This document shows, piece after piece, positions 38,248-64,000 of a stretch of 64,000 nt of DNA. This DNA comes from Thamnaconus septentrionalis. Taxonomy: Eukaryota; Chordata; Actinopteri; Tetraodontiformes; Monacanthidae. The stretch's first letter is position 1, and the number at the start of each line of letters is the position of its first letter. The stretch is from the NCBI GenBank assembly GCA_009823395.1, contig CM020520.1, positions 248,001 to 312,000 on the forward strand, written 5' to 3'. Under the pieces are notes generated by a model, which saw only the letters and a list, made by a program, of their open reading frames with translations, made no database searches and had not been told where the DNA came from. A program made the position numbers and the translations under genes.

Positions 38248-39043
38248 CCAATCTGTACAATGCCAAAGCAGACTGGGATCCAGCCAGCAGTCAGTCACAG
38301 CAGCACTGCTTCTTCCTGGCTGTCCTCAGTCATTGTCCGTGTAGGGAGGAAGTCAGCCTCAACATTCACAGCGGTCCTGGCTGTCGTTCTCATCAACTGC
38401 ATGGAAATAATCTAGTCACGACTTTTAAGAGGCGGAGGAAGAAGTGACGTGACATGAAAGCTGGTGGTTTAAAAATGTACAAACTGGTCTAAAGCAAGTG
38501 CAGCCAGTGCAGTGCAGTGCAGTGCAGTGCAGTGCAGTGCAGTGGATGTTGGTGGAATGTGGTGTGTGTTGCTGGTACACTGTAGAATTTAGAACACATA
38601 ATGGAAGTCAAATCATTGCTGTTGCCAAGTTGGTTTAAAGTTAACATGATGGAAGCAACCCGTCGTGCTTTCTGCAGTGCTACCGCCACTGCTCTCTGTC
38701 CATCTCGCTGCTTTCCCCCCATTAGCAACGCCCTTTATTCAAAGAAACACTCGCCAATGTCTCACCAACTTGGCAACAAACTCTAAGCCACTTGTAAGGC
38801 TGCAGGTAGCAGTTAGCTCGCTGCAAGGTAGACAGCCAAATTATTGTTTTAAACAATAAAAGCGAGACAACACATCACCTTTCCTTCCGCATCGAAGGGT
38901 TCGTCGGGCAGCGGGTCGGAAGCGGAGGTGGAGGACGGGGCCCCGTGGTCCCAGTCCGGGTAGGGGTTCGGGAAGCAGCGCTCCTCCATTTCCGCCTCGC
39001 TAGCAGAGATTAGCTTCAGACGCTTTGACATGTTGTCTCCCAT
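30989..39043 (-). CDS. lancl2: LanC-like protein 2
   Basis: Eight coding exons in transcript order are 39043-38879, 36748-36631, 36546-36191, 35414-35268, 33807-33625, 32368-32192, 31987-31915 and 31065-30989. They give 431 residues, compared with 450 in human. The start MGDNMSKRLKL keeps Gly2, the N-myristoylation site that distinguishes LANCL2. Family blocks include DLLQQMEEGLKTADPHD, YTGWTG, RRVTFLCGDAGPLAVGAV, DELLYGRAG and AAHGMAGIYCMLMQ. Zinc ligands are the Cys of VHWCHGAPG and the Cys-His of GLCHGTAGNG. LanC-like proteins are double-barrel alpha/alpha folds that bind zinc and glutathione and add glutathione to dehydroamino acids in damaged proteins; LANCL2 is also reported as an abscisic acid receptor. 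The C-terminus stops at FPAFQL, slightly shorter than human. It is convergent with vopp1, the same arrangement as in human. Confidence 0.96.
31066..31914 (-). other. lancl2: lancl2 intron 7
   Basis: The intron runs from donor GTAAAG to an acceptor made by a (CCT)n tract: the (GGA)n repeat at about 31068-31108 on the plus strand forms the polypyrimidine tract directly before exon 8. The rest shows nothing recognisable. Confidence 0.8.
32369..33624 (-). other. lancl2: lancl2 intron 5
   Basis: Bounded by donor GTCAGC and acceptor ggcag. It contains (CAG)n at 32780-32816, CTG repeats at about 33013-33030 and (TG)n at 33306-33330. No coding exon was found. Confidence 0.8.
33808..35267 (-). other. 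lancl2: lancl2 intron 4
   Basis: Bounded by donor GTGAGG and acceptor ctctgcag. It holds the CAG-then-CTG composite at 34403-34512 and a C-rich tandem ([13 protein letters not shown]) at 34610-34637. No coding exon was found. Confidence 0.8.
34403..34512. repeat. (GGCAGC)n followed by (CTG)n, self-complementary
   Basis: About 80 bp of GCAGCGGCAGC-type repeats are followed after a short GGCGA spacer by about seven CTG units and GCCGCTG. The two arms are complementary on the same strand, so the sequence can fold on itself. It lies in lancl2 intron 4. Confidence 0.9.
35415..36190 (-). other. lancl2: lancl2 intron 3
   Basis: The intron runs from donor GTCAGA to acceptor tctgcag. I see no repeats of note and no coding exon. 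Confidence 0.75.
36749..38878 (-). other. lancl2: lancl2 intron 1
   Basis: The intron runs from donor GTGATG to acceptor tccttcag. It includes an (ATC)n tract at about 38207-38247 and a pentanucleotide GTGCA repeat of about seven units at 38496-38533. Confidence 0.8.
38496..38533. repeat. (GTGCA)n pentanucleotide repeat
   Basis: About seven tandem copies of AGTGC/GTGCA lie in lancl2 intron 1. On the minus strand the repeat reads TGCAC. Confidence 0.9.
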
Positions 39044-41990
39044 CGCTACGGCGGCTCTGCAGGGACAAAACACACCGGGAAGCGCTATGCGGCCACCATA
39101 GTGGAACAAGTCATCGCGACTTAGAAGCTAGACTAAGGCCGTTAGTGAGTGAAACGAGTTGGTGAATGAAGGTTAGTTTAGGTGAGTTGAGGAGCACATT
39201 GACCGCTGACTGCAGGAGAAGACAACATCACCAGAGAGCATCCAGTAAAGTATGCACATAGGCAAATATGATGATCATGTTGTTGAGACAAACACAGAAA
39301 ATAAAGGAAGGTTTAAGAAAATTTGATCGCACATTCAGTCACAGTTTGTGAACAAATGAACCCGTTCAATCTAAACCTGAGAATGTTTCTTTAAAATATA
39401 GAAACTAACAACAATAAAGGGGAAATGTCATCATCTGCTATTGTATGGTTTTAATGATGCCTTCTTCAATGTTTTGCAATAAGCTGTCTCATATTCCATC
39501 AGAAGGATCTACACAGGTCAAAGGAAACTTTTTACTGACAGATTGACAGATGTGAAACAGTCAGAGCCCTTTTAATCCAAATAGTTTGGCCCAAACTTTA
39601 GCTGAATGTCACCTTGACTGCATGGACCACAGGCCCAGCATGGACCATTTCTTTAGTGTGAATGTGTGTGTGTGTGGGGCGGGGGATTGCGCACCAAGAG
39701 GATGTAATAGCATTAGGACTAGAACAGTTCTTGCTGCAACAAACCGATTGAAGTGCACATCCAATAGAAACTGAGAACAATTGTTGCTGCGCTGCTGCTG
39801 TGCCGCCACTGTTAAAGTGTTCAAGCAGATCATTGTATTGGCACTGCAGCTCCAGATCAATAACAGGCTGCAGGATGTGACAGGTGGGGGCTTACCGATG
39901 GCTGCTGTGTCCAGGGTCTTCCAGTCTCCTCAGTGTGGTCGCTCTCTTGCTGCAGCCTCCAGCCTCCAGCAGTTCCTCTCAGCATCCCAGGATGCAGCCT
40001 TCTGCTCTCACTGCTTTTTGCTCCCCTTCCTTGGTGGGATTTTTTTTTAACTGGAAAAAGCAGAAGCTGCAGTCACTGCATGCAGGCAGGCGGCACGTTC
40101 AGCCATGTGTCCCTGCATCGCGGCGCTGCTCTCCGCCTCTCCCTCTCTGTGCGCACCAGACCAAGCCGAGGCTGCTGATGCCGATGCTGCTCGGCCAATC
40201 AGGACTCACTCTCCCCCTCCTACCGCCTCCCCTCCCAAACTCCATCACCCAACCCCCGCGTCGGGAGCAGCTCGGCTCGGACCACCGTCCTAAGCCCCCC
40301 CAGCCACCAGCAGCAGCAGCACTCTTACCTCAGCAGGACCCTGCTGTTCTGGCCTGGGTGTAGCCGCCCTGCTGGCCAGGGCCGCTCGGCTCTCTCGTCC
40401 ATGCAGCCATTCAGCAGAGGCACGTTGCAGCCTGGTGACAGATGGTGTTGCTGTGTGATGCTGCGGGGATTAGACAGTAAAACAAGCGCTCCCCTCCCCC
40501 ATTATTTTACACATTCCATCACCTCCTCCTCGCTTTTTGCACCAAACAGCGCCTTCCGTCGCTTCAATTGATGGAAATGTACACACAGCAAATTCAGCTC
40601 TGCATCACAGAGCCGCCGACCCCTCAACTGAACGCACATTAGTTCCCTTCCTGGAATTTATCTTTCGTTTTCTCATTGATCCTGTCCACTCTATCGCATA
40701 ACCTCAGCTTCCAGACCTTTTTTCTTTTTCTTTTTTTTTTTTGTCCGGTCTGGCCATAATGACAAGCAGAAGTGTCTCTGAATGTCTATGATGGCTGACA
40801 GATTTTATTCTCAGAGGTAGATCTTGAGAGTGTGAGCCACATGGGTCGTTTCAGGAGCTACCTCTTTAGTGGTTTTATTATAATATTCTTGGTGACATTC
40901 TGGCCATGACCGGACTGAGGGAGGGACAGATAGGGAGGGTGAGAGTAGAGTAGAGAGGGGAAATGAGTGTGAGGGGCGGGGGGGGGGTGAGAGAGAGAGA
41001 GAGGAGTAGAGGAGGCGACTGGCAACAATATACAATTTTTGTGTTAAAACAGAAAAAAACAGATCGTAAATTTCATAAACCTCAGCTTCCAGACCTGAGG
41101 ACCCTCAGCCACAAACAGTCAGACACTCTAAATCAAATCTGCTATCACGCCTTTCTACTGTTTATTGAGGAAAAAGGAAAAAGCCATTTTGACTGAGGGC
41201 CCTTTGCTTTGCTCTCCTGTCCTACTGTGTTTCCCACTGATTCCTCTTGGCCCGTCAGACTTTACATTTCAAAAGACTCTTATGTGTTTCCTGTTTGTCT
41301 CCTGATTGTGCAACTGTGTATCTGGTTCTGTATGTATCTTGAAGCTGCTGTCATGTCGCTTTAAATTGCCCCTGGGAGACAAATAAGGTGATGTGAATTG
41401 AACTGAATTGAAAAGGATCATCAACAGGGGTCAGGATCACCTCTGTTTAGAGAGATGTGCTACTAGACACAATCGTATGAAATTATTACAAGCAAATATA
41501 AGAAGTAGCAATAAGCAGGTCCAGTGTTTGTGCTCCACCTGCTACTGCAGTCTCCCAAAGTGCAGGACCACCAGTGGCATCAAGAGGGCGACCTCTGGCA
41601 CAAACAGCTTAGTTCAACACGTGACCCACTTTCCCACTGATTAATTCCCCTCTTCCCCTTTTCTCCCTCGCAGTGTGTGTGTGTGTGTGTGTGTGTCAGT
41701 AACAGCAGGTTGAATGTTTGACCAGTATCTTATCTTAGCACATCACGCCACACTCTGCCTTGAACGTTTATCTTTTAAAGGTGAAATAATTTAAATTGGA
41801 CTATTTTTGGCTTCAGGCCTAGTTTTGTATATTTAAAAGGCCAATGACTCCTGGTGAAAGAAGGGCTTCTTGTTTGAAATGTTATTTTAGGGAGGCAGAA
41901 TGTTTCACTGGAGTGGTTAACTGAGTGTCTTTGTTCAAACAGACAAACTGAATGATGTTTTCAAAGCAGAATGAAGTAACAAACTGAACA
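39044..41990. other. Region upstream of lancl2, to the presumed hecw1 3' end
   Basis: The lancl2 promoter should lie directly above 39043, where the sequence is moderately CG-rich to about 39110. A second GC-rich stretch at about 40080-40390 could be an alternative 5' exon or promoter, but no splice link was found. A retroposon-like tail is listed at 41340-41412, and (TG)n at 41672-41697. Confidence 0.5.
41340..41412 (+). mobile_element. Possible 3' tail of a teleost non-LTR retroelement
   Basis: The sequence TTTAAATTGCCCCTGGGAGA, then CAAATAAGGTGATGTGAATTGA and imperfect GAATTGAA copies, resembles the common fish LINE/SINE tail of the form AATTTCCCCTTGGGGATCAATAAAGT followed by a simple repeat. 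A direct repeat of the 19-mer AACCTCAGCTTCCAGACCT, at about 40701 and 41078, lies just upstream. No open reading frame of a retroelement survives. Confidence 0.4.
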
Positions 41991-42115
41991 TTTTATTGAG
42001 ATTCATAAACAGTTGTTGACTTGTTTGGTGGCGTGTTAGCGTGGCCTGAAAAAGTTAGCCATTCATTTTCAGACCTATCGGGAAGATGAGCCATTCAACG
42101 CTATGTACAATGTGT

Positions 42116-42167
<52 letters not shown>

Positions 42168-44921
42168 ACTAATATTCCCTTTGTTTAATCAAACAAAAAT
42201 GAATGCACAAATAAATAGACAAATAACAAAAAGCTGCTACAAGTGATCACCACTCACGCTTTTCTGTGGACATCCCATCATTCCCCCAGTTGAATGATCG
42301 CTGCTGTCAATAACTTACATATCAGTGTCATGGAAGTAGTCTATGATTATTTCCTTGAATAAATATCCGTGTTTGACATTTACGACGTCGTGTAACAAAC
42401 AAAAAGCAAACCAACAAGGAATAGCGTGCAAAGAAATGCCCCTTCTCATCATTACTACCAGAAAAGTGTAAAGAAAGCACAATCGTGAGACTTTCATTGT
42501 CACTGGGCAAAGTACTGAATAGAGATGAAAGAAAATAGGGAAAAACAAAGAAATGCCGGGGCAGAAGTGCGTAACAGGCCAAGTTTTCCAGCACTGAGCA
42601 AAATAAAACAACAAAAGTCCGTAGTAATAACAATACAAAAAAAAAAAAAGGCTTCAAAAGTGAAGGCAAACTCATCGACTGGTGCTTCTCATCTCAACAT
42701 CAAGAACACAGGCAAAACAAGTCAACAAAAAAACATTCAAGGCAAGCTTCAGGACTTTCTCTTCGCTTACTAAATACGACAAAAGTAGAAAGAACCGTAG
42801 AAAAGGTAGAAAAGAAGAAGAAAGGTGATCCAGCCTGGCCCCCTCTGGCTCTGGAGAGTGGAAACAGAGAAAGGCAACCACTGACCTGACTGTCGGAGGG
42901 GCGGTCCTCAACAGAACGCAAGAAGAAGAAGAATTAAAAAGAAAAGACGCCTCACGCCTTCAAATAACAACGCAGCAACAATATCTTCAGCAGTCAAACC
43001 AGTGCGATGTCAAGCCACCAAAAACAATGAAATTACTTTGCATCATCATCATCATCATCATCATCATCTCCACAGGGCATCTACTTCATGATTTAGACTG
43101 GAATCAGCAGATTGTCTTCATAGCAAAACATGGTTGCACTTTATAGTTATAAAGTTCTGGTGGAGTTTGAAGAAGTGGTCTAGCTGCCAGCCAGCGAGGA
43201 GACACTGAGGTCCTGCTGTCCCACAGAGCCGCTGACCAACAGCCAGCAGCCCCGGACACGACCACCATGGTGGTGGTGGTGGTACTGAAGCACTGAAGCA
43301 CTGAACACCAGGAGCCACGTGAGGCAGCAAGGAACCGAGGCACAGTTTCACCACTGAAGGAAAACAACCCAGAACAGCAGAAGAAGATGTGGACAGGAGG
43401 GTGTAGAGGGCACGCTGCAGTCACGGTCTGGAAGAGTAAAGACTAGATCAGACTGGGCGAGAAGGTGTTCAGTATTGCATATGGTGCACTGGTTAGTCCA
43501 AGCGGTGGTCCCTGGTGGTTCCTTGATGAGGGGCTGCAGCAGATCCACAGATCTGAGCCGGCCATCACGCTGCTCCGGATCACTGACAGTTTAGAGCTCA
43601 AGGTTCAGACACTAAAGTCCACCACAGAGTGGAGGTTGAGCAGGGCTGTGGATCACAGTCCACCCTCCTCCTGATGGGGACCTTCCATCCTGGAGGGTTG
43701 GAGTGGAGCTCTCCGCTCACACAGGAGGTCAACAGGCTGTTGAGTCACACAAGTGTGGACCCTCATTCACAGAGCCACTTCTGTATTTGTGCGTCGCTAT
43801 CTGACAAAAGCACAAACGTCAAGGAAGGATTGCTCTGTTCTTAACCAGGAGGATTTGGACAGCATCATTTAATATATATATATATATGTGTGTATATATA
43901 TCAATATATTTTGGCTTATTATCTGACATGTTCCTCAAGGCTGAGGCTCCGAGTCCTCAGGAAGGAGCTGCTGTTGGCAGGTGAGAGGGTGACGGCAAAC
44001 AGCTGCAGTGTGACACTGCTGTGATTCTACTGCGGACCCTCACATGTCTGATAACTTCATCATATTTCTCTAATAATTTATTTCACAAACATCACTCAGA
44101 GATATTTGTTTTCCTACATTTATTTATTTATTTTTTTGACTTGATTGTTTCATCGGCTTTGGACTCTGAGGAGCTTCTTCTTTAAATCTCTATTCATATT
44201 TTTCTGTAAAACCACCCAGACTGCAGTGTCATTTGAATCTCTCAGCGCATCAAATCACCTGAGACTTACTTTTTCCTTTTTTGTGCCAGAATTTGCATGA
44301 GCAGGAGAAAAAGCACATTTCATATACTAAATAAAATTTGAACTTATGACAGCTGCAAATCATTTATTTTGTTTTGAAGAGGGCAACGCCTTCCCTGTTG
44401 AATTATAGCATCTCAAAGATTAAACAGAAAATTCAAAATGATTTCAATTGCATAATTTGCGCAGCAATAGTTTGTATTCTGTTTAAATATCATATATACA
44501 TTTGTCTTCTATAGACTGCAATGTTTGCAACGCATAGTAAAACTTGTCTGCAAACTGATTATTTCCACCTTGATGAACTGACAGAGACTTTTTTCAGAAG
44601 CACGACGCCTTTTGCTGCATGCAACTCAGTTTGCTCTTGAGGTAAAATCTGGGACTTTTTAGAATGAGAGAAGGAAAAATCCTCATGAAAACACGGCTCT
44701 GGTGTTTTCTATATTCTCTGGACCTGGTCCTGGGTAGAAAAACACGATTCCTGCAGCTCAGGGAGACACTGACACACACAACCGCTGCAGTCACTCAATA
44801 AATACATCCAGGTGTGTTGAGGAACCGTCCGTCCTGACGGCCGCTGCTCGTCTCTCGCATAGAAACCCCCCCAAACAGAGAGGCTCGTCTCTTTTCTTTC
44901 TCTTTTCGTGTTGTTTTTCCC
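41991..44921 (-). other. hecw1: Probable hecw1 3'UTR
   Basis: The sequence downstream of the hecw1 stop is AT-rich and has no further exons. Minus-strand AATAAA hexamers occur at 44363-44368, 44077-44082 and 41992-41997, so the 3' end could be near or far. Repeats include (CA)n at 42114-42166, (ATC)n at 43041-43069 and alternating TA at 43873-43906. HECW1 transcripts in mammals have long 3'UTRs, which favours the distal site. Confidence 0.45.
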
Positions 44922-60532
<15,611 letters not shown>

Positions 60533-63500
60533 CTACAAGACAGCGGCGCATTAATGGGTCACAGCAATGCGTGACTATTGGAAAGAGACAAAGAAAACGG
60601 AGGAGTTGGTCTGGGATCTGAAGGTGCAAAGGTGCCAATGCAGACCTTCGAAAAGGTCAAAATACAGTGGGAAGAAAAACAGTCAGTTGTCTGCCAAGTG
60701 TCGCGGTCACATGACGCAGTATCCATTAAAAGCAGAGGTTTTAAAAAGAGATGAAATCAGAAGTCATGAAGAGCTGCGTCCTCCACCATTCTCTACTGTT
60801 TGTAGTAACTGTGTTATATCAAAACTCATTTTTCAAGATTCATTTTTCACATCCAACCAATGCTTGGCGTTCACTCTCACTGCCTCACAAACCCTCACAT
60901 TGGATTACAAAAAAAGAAAGAAAAAAGAAGTGCAAACACAAAAAGCCGACTCATGCATGGCCGCATCTTTTGCTCGGTTGCAGGCAAAAGCAGTCAAAGG
61001 TGCTGCAGACTGCGGCTCGATGGTTGGTGGGCGGAGCGATGACAGCGGCACCGGTGAGACTCTTTATCCAGCAAAACAAGTCAAAGTCCAAATCCACTCA
61101 CTCACACCAGCCCACGGTCACAGGGACTCTGCGGCTGACCAGTGTTCTGCACGCGCTCAGACCGGCCGTCGCTTGTTTGGAGCTTTTACAAAAATCAATA
61201 AATTGAAAGAAAAAAAGGTTTCAAGCGTGTGATCAGGAAAGAGCGGCAGAACTATTTGTTAGCGTCACGTGGCGTCAGACACCCGGCGCTCTGACTGAAA
61301 AAGCAAGAGTCCGACTCTGAGCTGGTTTGACTTCTCCACGTCTGGACTGAGGTCTGAGAAGGTTCTCACTCACCCAGCTCATCCTACAGCAGAGGGGTGG
61401 AGTGAGTGGACTTGAACAGTCTTCAACATCACCAGAACAAGAAGTCCACTTGCCCCAACGTAACCCTTGTACTGTCAGATCAGAGGACGCTCCAGTTAGG
61501 ACGGCTCTGATGGGCGGAGGGGGCGGAGTCAAGCAGCCCTGATGGACTGGCGTGACTGCTGCTGCTGCTGCGGTGCGATGGGAAGAGGTTGTCTGCATCT
61601 CAATGGTTTGACTGTGAAAGGATTCAAGCAGCATCCTCGTCCACAGAGCCGCTTAAAGTCGCCGCTGTTCGCTGGCTGGATTGGGCCGCGAGTCACCGAG
61701 TCACCGAGTCACGCAGTCATGTGACTCAAAGTCACATGCACGGAAATGTGTGCGTCCCAAGGCACAGTGCGAGACAAGCCGTCCGTGGATGGAGTGATGG
61801 GTGGAGGTGGAGGTGGAGGTGGCAAGCAGGGGCGAATGGAGACTGACCTTGATACTACAGAGCTGCATCAGCATAATGACCAGTCAACCCAAAGCAGACC
61901 AAAACCTGAGGGGAAGTGGGAGAAGGGCGCCGGGTTACAAAGCAGAGAAACAACAAGCAGAGGCAGTGAGAGCGGCAGGTGACAGTCGGACAGCACACTG
62001 GTGTGGAGAGAAGAGACAGACAGACAGACGGACAGACAGACAGAAAGACAGACAGACAGACGGACAGACAGACAGACAGAAAAACAGACAGACGGACAGA
62101 AAAGGAAACGACAACAACACCACAGCCAAAAACAGAACACTTTTTTTTTATCTTTGTCGAGATAAAAATATGAATCACAGTGCGGAGGTACAGATGGCAG
62201 ACATAGACAAAGTGACCCTGCACAAACACACACACACACAGTCATGTGGCAGAGGGACACACACAGCGGTGCACTGAAATCACACTTAAAGAGCACAATC
62301 AAGCACTTCACATGTGCACGTATGCGATTGTCACATGGTTGTCAAGGCGGACACAAGGCTGATCTCCTGGTGAATCCACACTGGAGATCAACACACTGAG
62401 AGACGCTGCATCACTCTTCCTCTGCCACTAACCAGCCCTGCGTGACATCACTAAGAGCTCCAACGCATCTCGCAGGCTCAAGATTCTCTCCATCCACACG
62501 CACATTTTGGAGATCATTAACGGTTGGACTGTCCACTGTCCACTGGAGACCAAGATGAAGATTGAAGACCTAAAATGGGCAGAAGATGAGGTGTTTCCTC
62601 CAAGGCCGTGAGTTCAAGGCTTTCCCACAAACTGTTCAAGAGGACGCACACGCCAATCACAAACAATACAACTACCATGTCAGCATCAGATCAGCCTCAA
62701 GGTGAAGGGAGCCTGTTGTCTTGGTTTCTTCCAAACCAAGACAACAAATAGAAAGACGCCTCTCCAGGGTCCCAGAAGCTTCCATGTCCAACACGCAGTG
62801 CCGTTGTGCCAATAAGATGACACACATATTCAAATATTAATGTGCGGAGCTCAGACAGACTGACTTCCCCGCCGCTCACGCTGGCAGTCCCTGCAGTCCT
62901 CATTAGCGCAGCATCACTATCTGCTGCCCACATTAACGGCTGTGGAGCAGAATCCCAGCGGAAAGCAGCCTGGCTCCTCCTCCCGACTCTTCCTGACACA
63001 TTAATAACCAGTGGACCTGTGTTAACCACCACGCTGCTAATCTGGCCAGCGTGCCGAGCGGAAACAATCTGTTGCTGCGCCTCGCTAATGATCCCCTGAC
63101 CACTGCCGGCCAGTCCATGGTCAGCGTGCTCAGGTTGGGGAACCATGGCTGGGGTCTAATCATCACCGTCCTTATGAGCTCCACGGTGGTCACAGCTGCG
63201 TCAGACTGAAATCAAAGAGCCAGTCAAGGAGGTCACTGCACTGTGTCGGGGCTCCCGCACTCAACTGTTGGAAACTCAACGCATGCCGTGTTTCCACTGA
63301 CCTGGTTGAGGGCTGCCCCATTTCTCACACTCCATTCGGCACGGGTTGACACCACAGGATGCTACATTTCTTTGAGGAAGATCATTTTTTGGATATTCAG
63401 CCACTTGGAGCAAAATATCGATTGCTGCACGATGATCTCAGAATCCATCAGAGTTCATTCAATTCAATCTGCAAGCATCAAATGTAAGAGGGCAGCAGGC

Positions 63501-64000
63501 TGTCTGCAGGAGGTGAACCTCTCCATGGGCAATCAATGCTGAGCCTATATACTGCACTGGATGACGACTGCAGCAAGACACACACGCACATGAGTTGTGT
63601 AACAATACTGCAGCCTCTCAACAACAACAACAACAGATATAAAGACATTGTTTATGCCGTGGTCCTACACAAAACATAACAATAACAACAATAAGAATAT
63701 CTAATTATTTTTTCAAAAGACAGACGCTGTGACGTATCTGACTTGGCATCCCAGAACAGAAGCAGGCTGCATCCTTGGTGCAAGAGGCTGAGTCACTGGA
63801 GGAAACTGGCCTTGTCAACCTCAACTTGCTTCTGGTTTTAATTCCCACCACGCAGAGGAAGAGGAGGAGGCAGCAGCACCACAGAAATCTAATCTGCCAC
63901 ATTAAGGGCCTAATTGTGGAGATAAACTCATTTGGTTTAAGGTCAAATTCTGTTTGGGGTTGCATGGGTAAATATCAATTTGCTTAAAGGCTGCTGATTA
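60533..64000 (-). other. hecw1: Probable hecw1 first intron or upstream region
   Basis: The acceptor cttgtag at 60533 shows that an upstream exon exists, but I could not identify it. The stretch holds a (GACA)n/(CAGA)n array at 62014-62100 and a diverged copy of a dispersed repeat at 61363-61463. No other gene was seen up to the right edge. Confidence 0.6.
62014..62100. repeat. (GACA)n tetranucleotide array
   Basis: About 85 bp of CAGACAGACAGACGGACAGA-type repeats with GACG and AAAG interruptions. The minus strand reads TGTC and gives an artefactual Ser-Val-Cys-Leu open frame. Confidence 0.93.

Noticed and set aside
39880..40390. Open frames of up to 159 codons upstream of lancl2
   Set aside because: Low-complexity Ser/Pro/Leu text without domain or clear splice links; kept only as a possible promoter or non-coding exon region.
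61801..62311. Open frames with Asp-Arg-Gln-Thr or Ser-Val-Cys-Leu repeats near 62 kb
   Set aside because: Translation of the GACA microsatellite.

Overview
The window is vertebrate nuclear DNA, almost certainly from a ray-finned (teleost-like) fish. Five multi-exon genes with GT-AG introns encode proteins that align through their whole visible length with vertebrate families. Introns are short to moderate, and dinucleotide (CA/TG) and CAG/CTG microsatellites are extremely abundant, as in compact fish genomes. Nothing bacterial, viral, plasmid- or CRISPR-like was seen.

Layout from left to right. (1) 1-2382, minus strand: the 5' end of ptchd1 (exon 1 and the start of exon 2; the rest lies off the left edge). 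Upstream is a CpG-rich segment containing a 450-bp GGA-rich minisatellite. (2) About 3.7-7.1 kb: intergenic, with a short element that looks like conserved regulatory DNA, a CTCF-like site and a 400-bp GATA array. (3) 7451-18946, plus strand: stk17a, a DAPK-family apoptosis kinase, with seven coding exons and a 3'UTR to about 19.92 kb. (4) 22036-27831, plus strand: vopp1, a small membrane protein with PPxY motifs, in five exons. (5) 30989-39043, minus strand: lancl2, a LanC-like zinc protein, in eight exons, convergent with vopp1. (6) 44922-60532, minus strand: hecw1, a C2-WW-WW-HECT (NEDD4-like) E3 ubiquitin ligase, in 28 exons. Only a possible first coding exon of a few residues is missing. 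From 60.5 kb to the right edge is probably its first intron.

The genes do not form a pathway. Their linkage is informative as synteny: in human, HECW1 and STK17A are neighbours on 7p14-p13, and LANCL2 and VOPP1 are convergent neighbours on 7p11.2. PTCHD1 is X-linked in human, so its place here reflects a rearrangement in one of the lineages.

The most interesting signals lie around the genes. Complementary UG and CA repeats tightly flank a frame-changing hecw1 exon. A perfect 15-bp coding repeat gives hecw1 a Cys-Tyr-Ser-Thr-Ser array. Other signals are a polypurine minisatellite at the ptchd1 promoter, an unusual number of CAG/CTG tracts including a self-complementary one, and many CTCF-like motifs. 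I did not find evidence for an undescribed molecular system. Exon limits come from reading splice consensus together with reading frame and remembered family sequence, without running any alignment.
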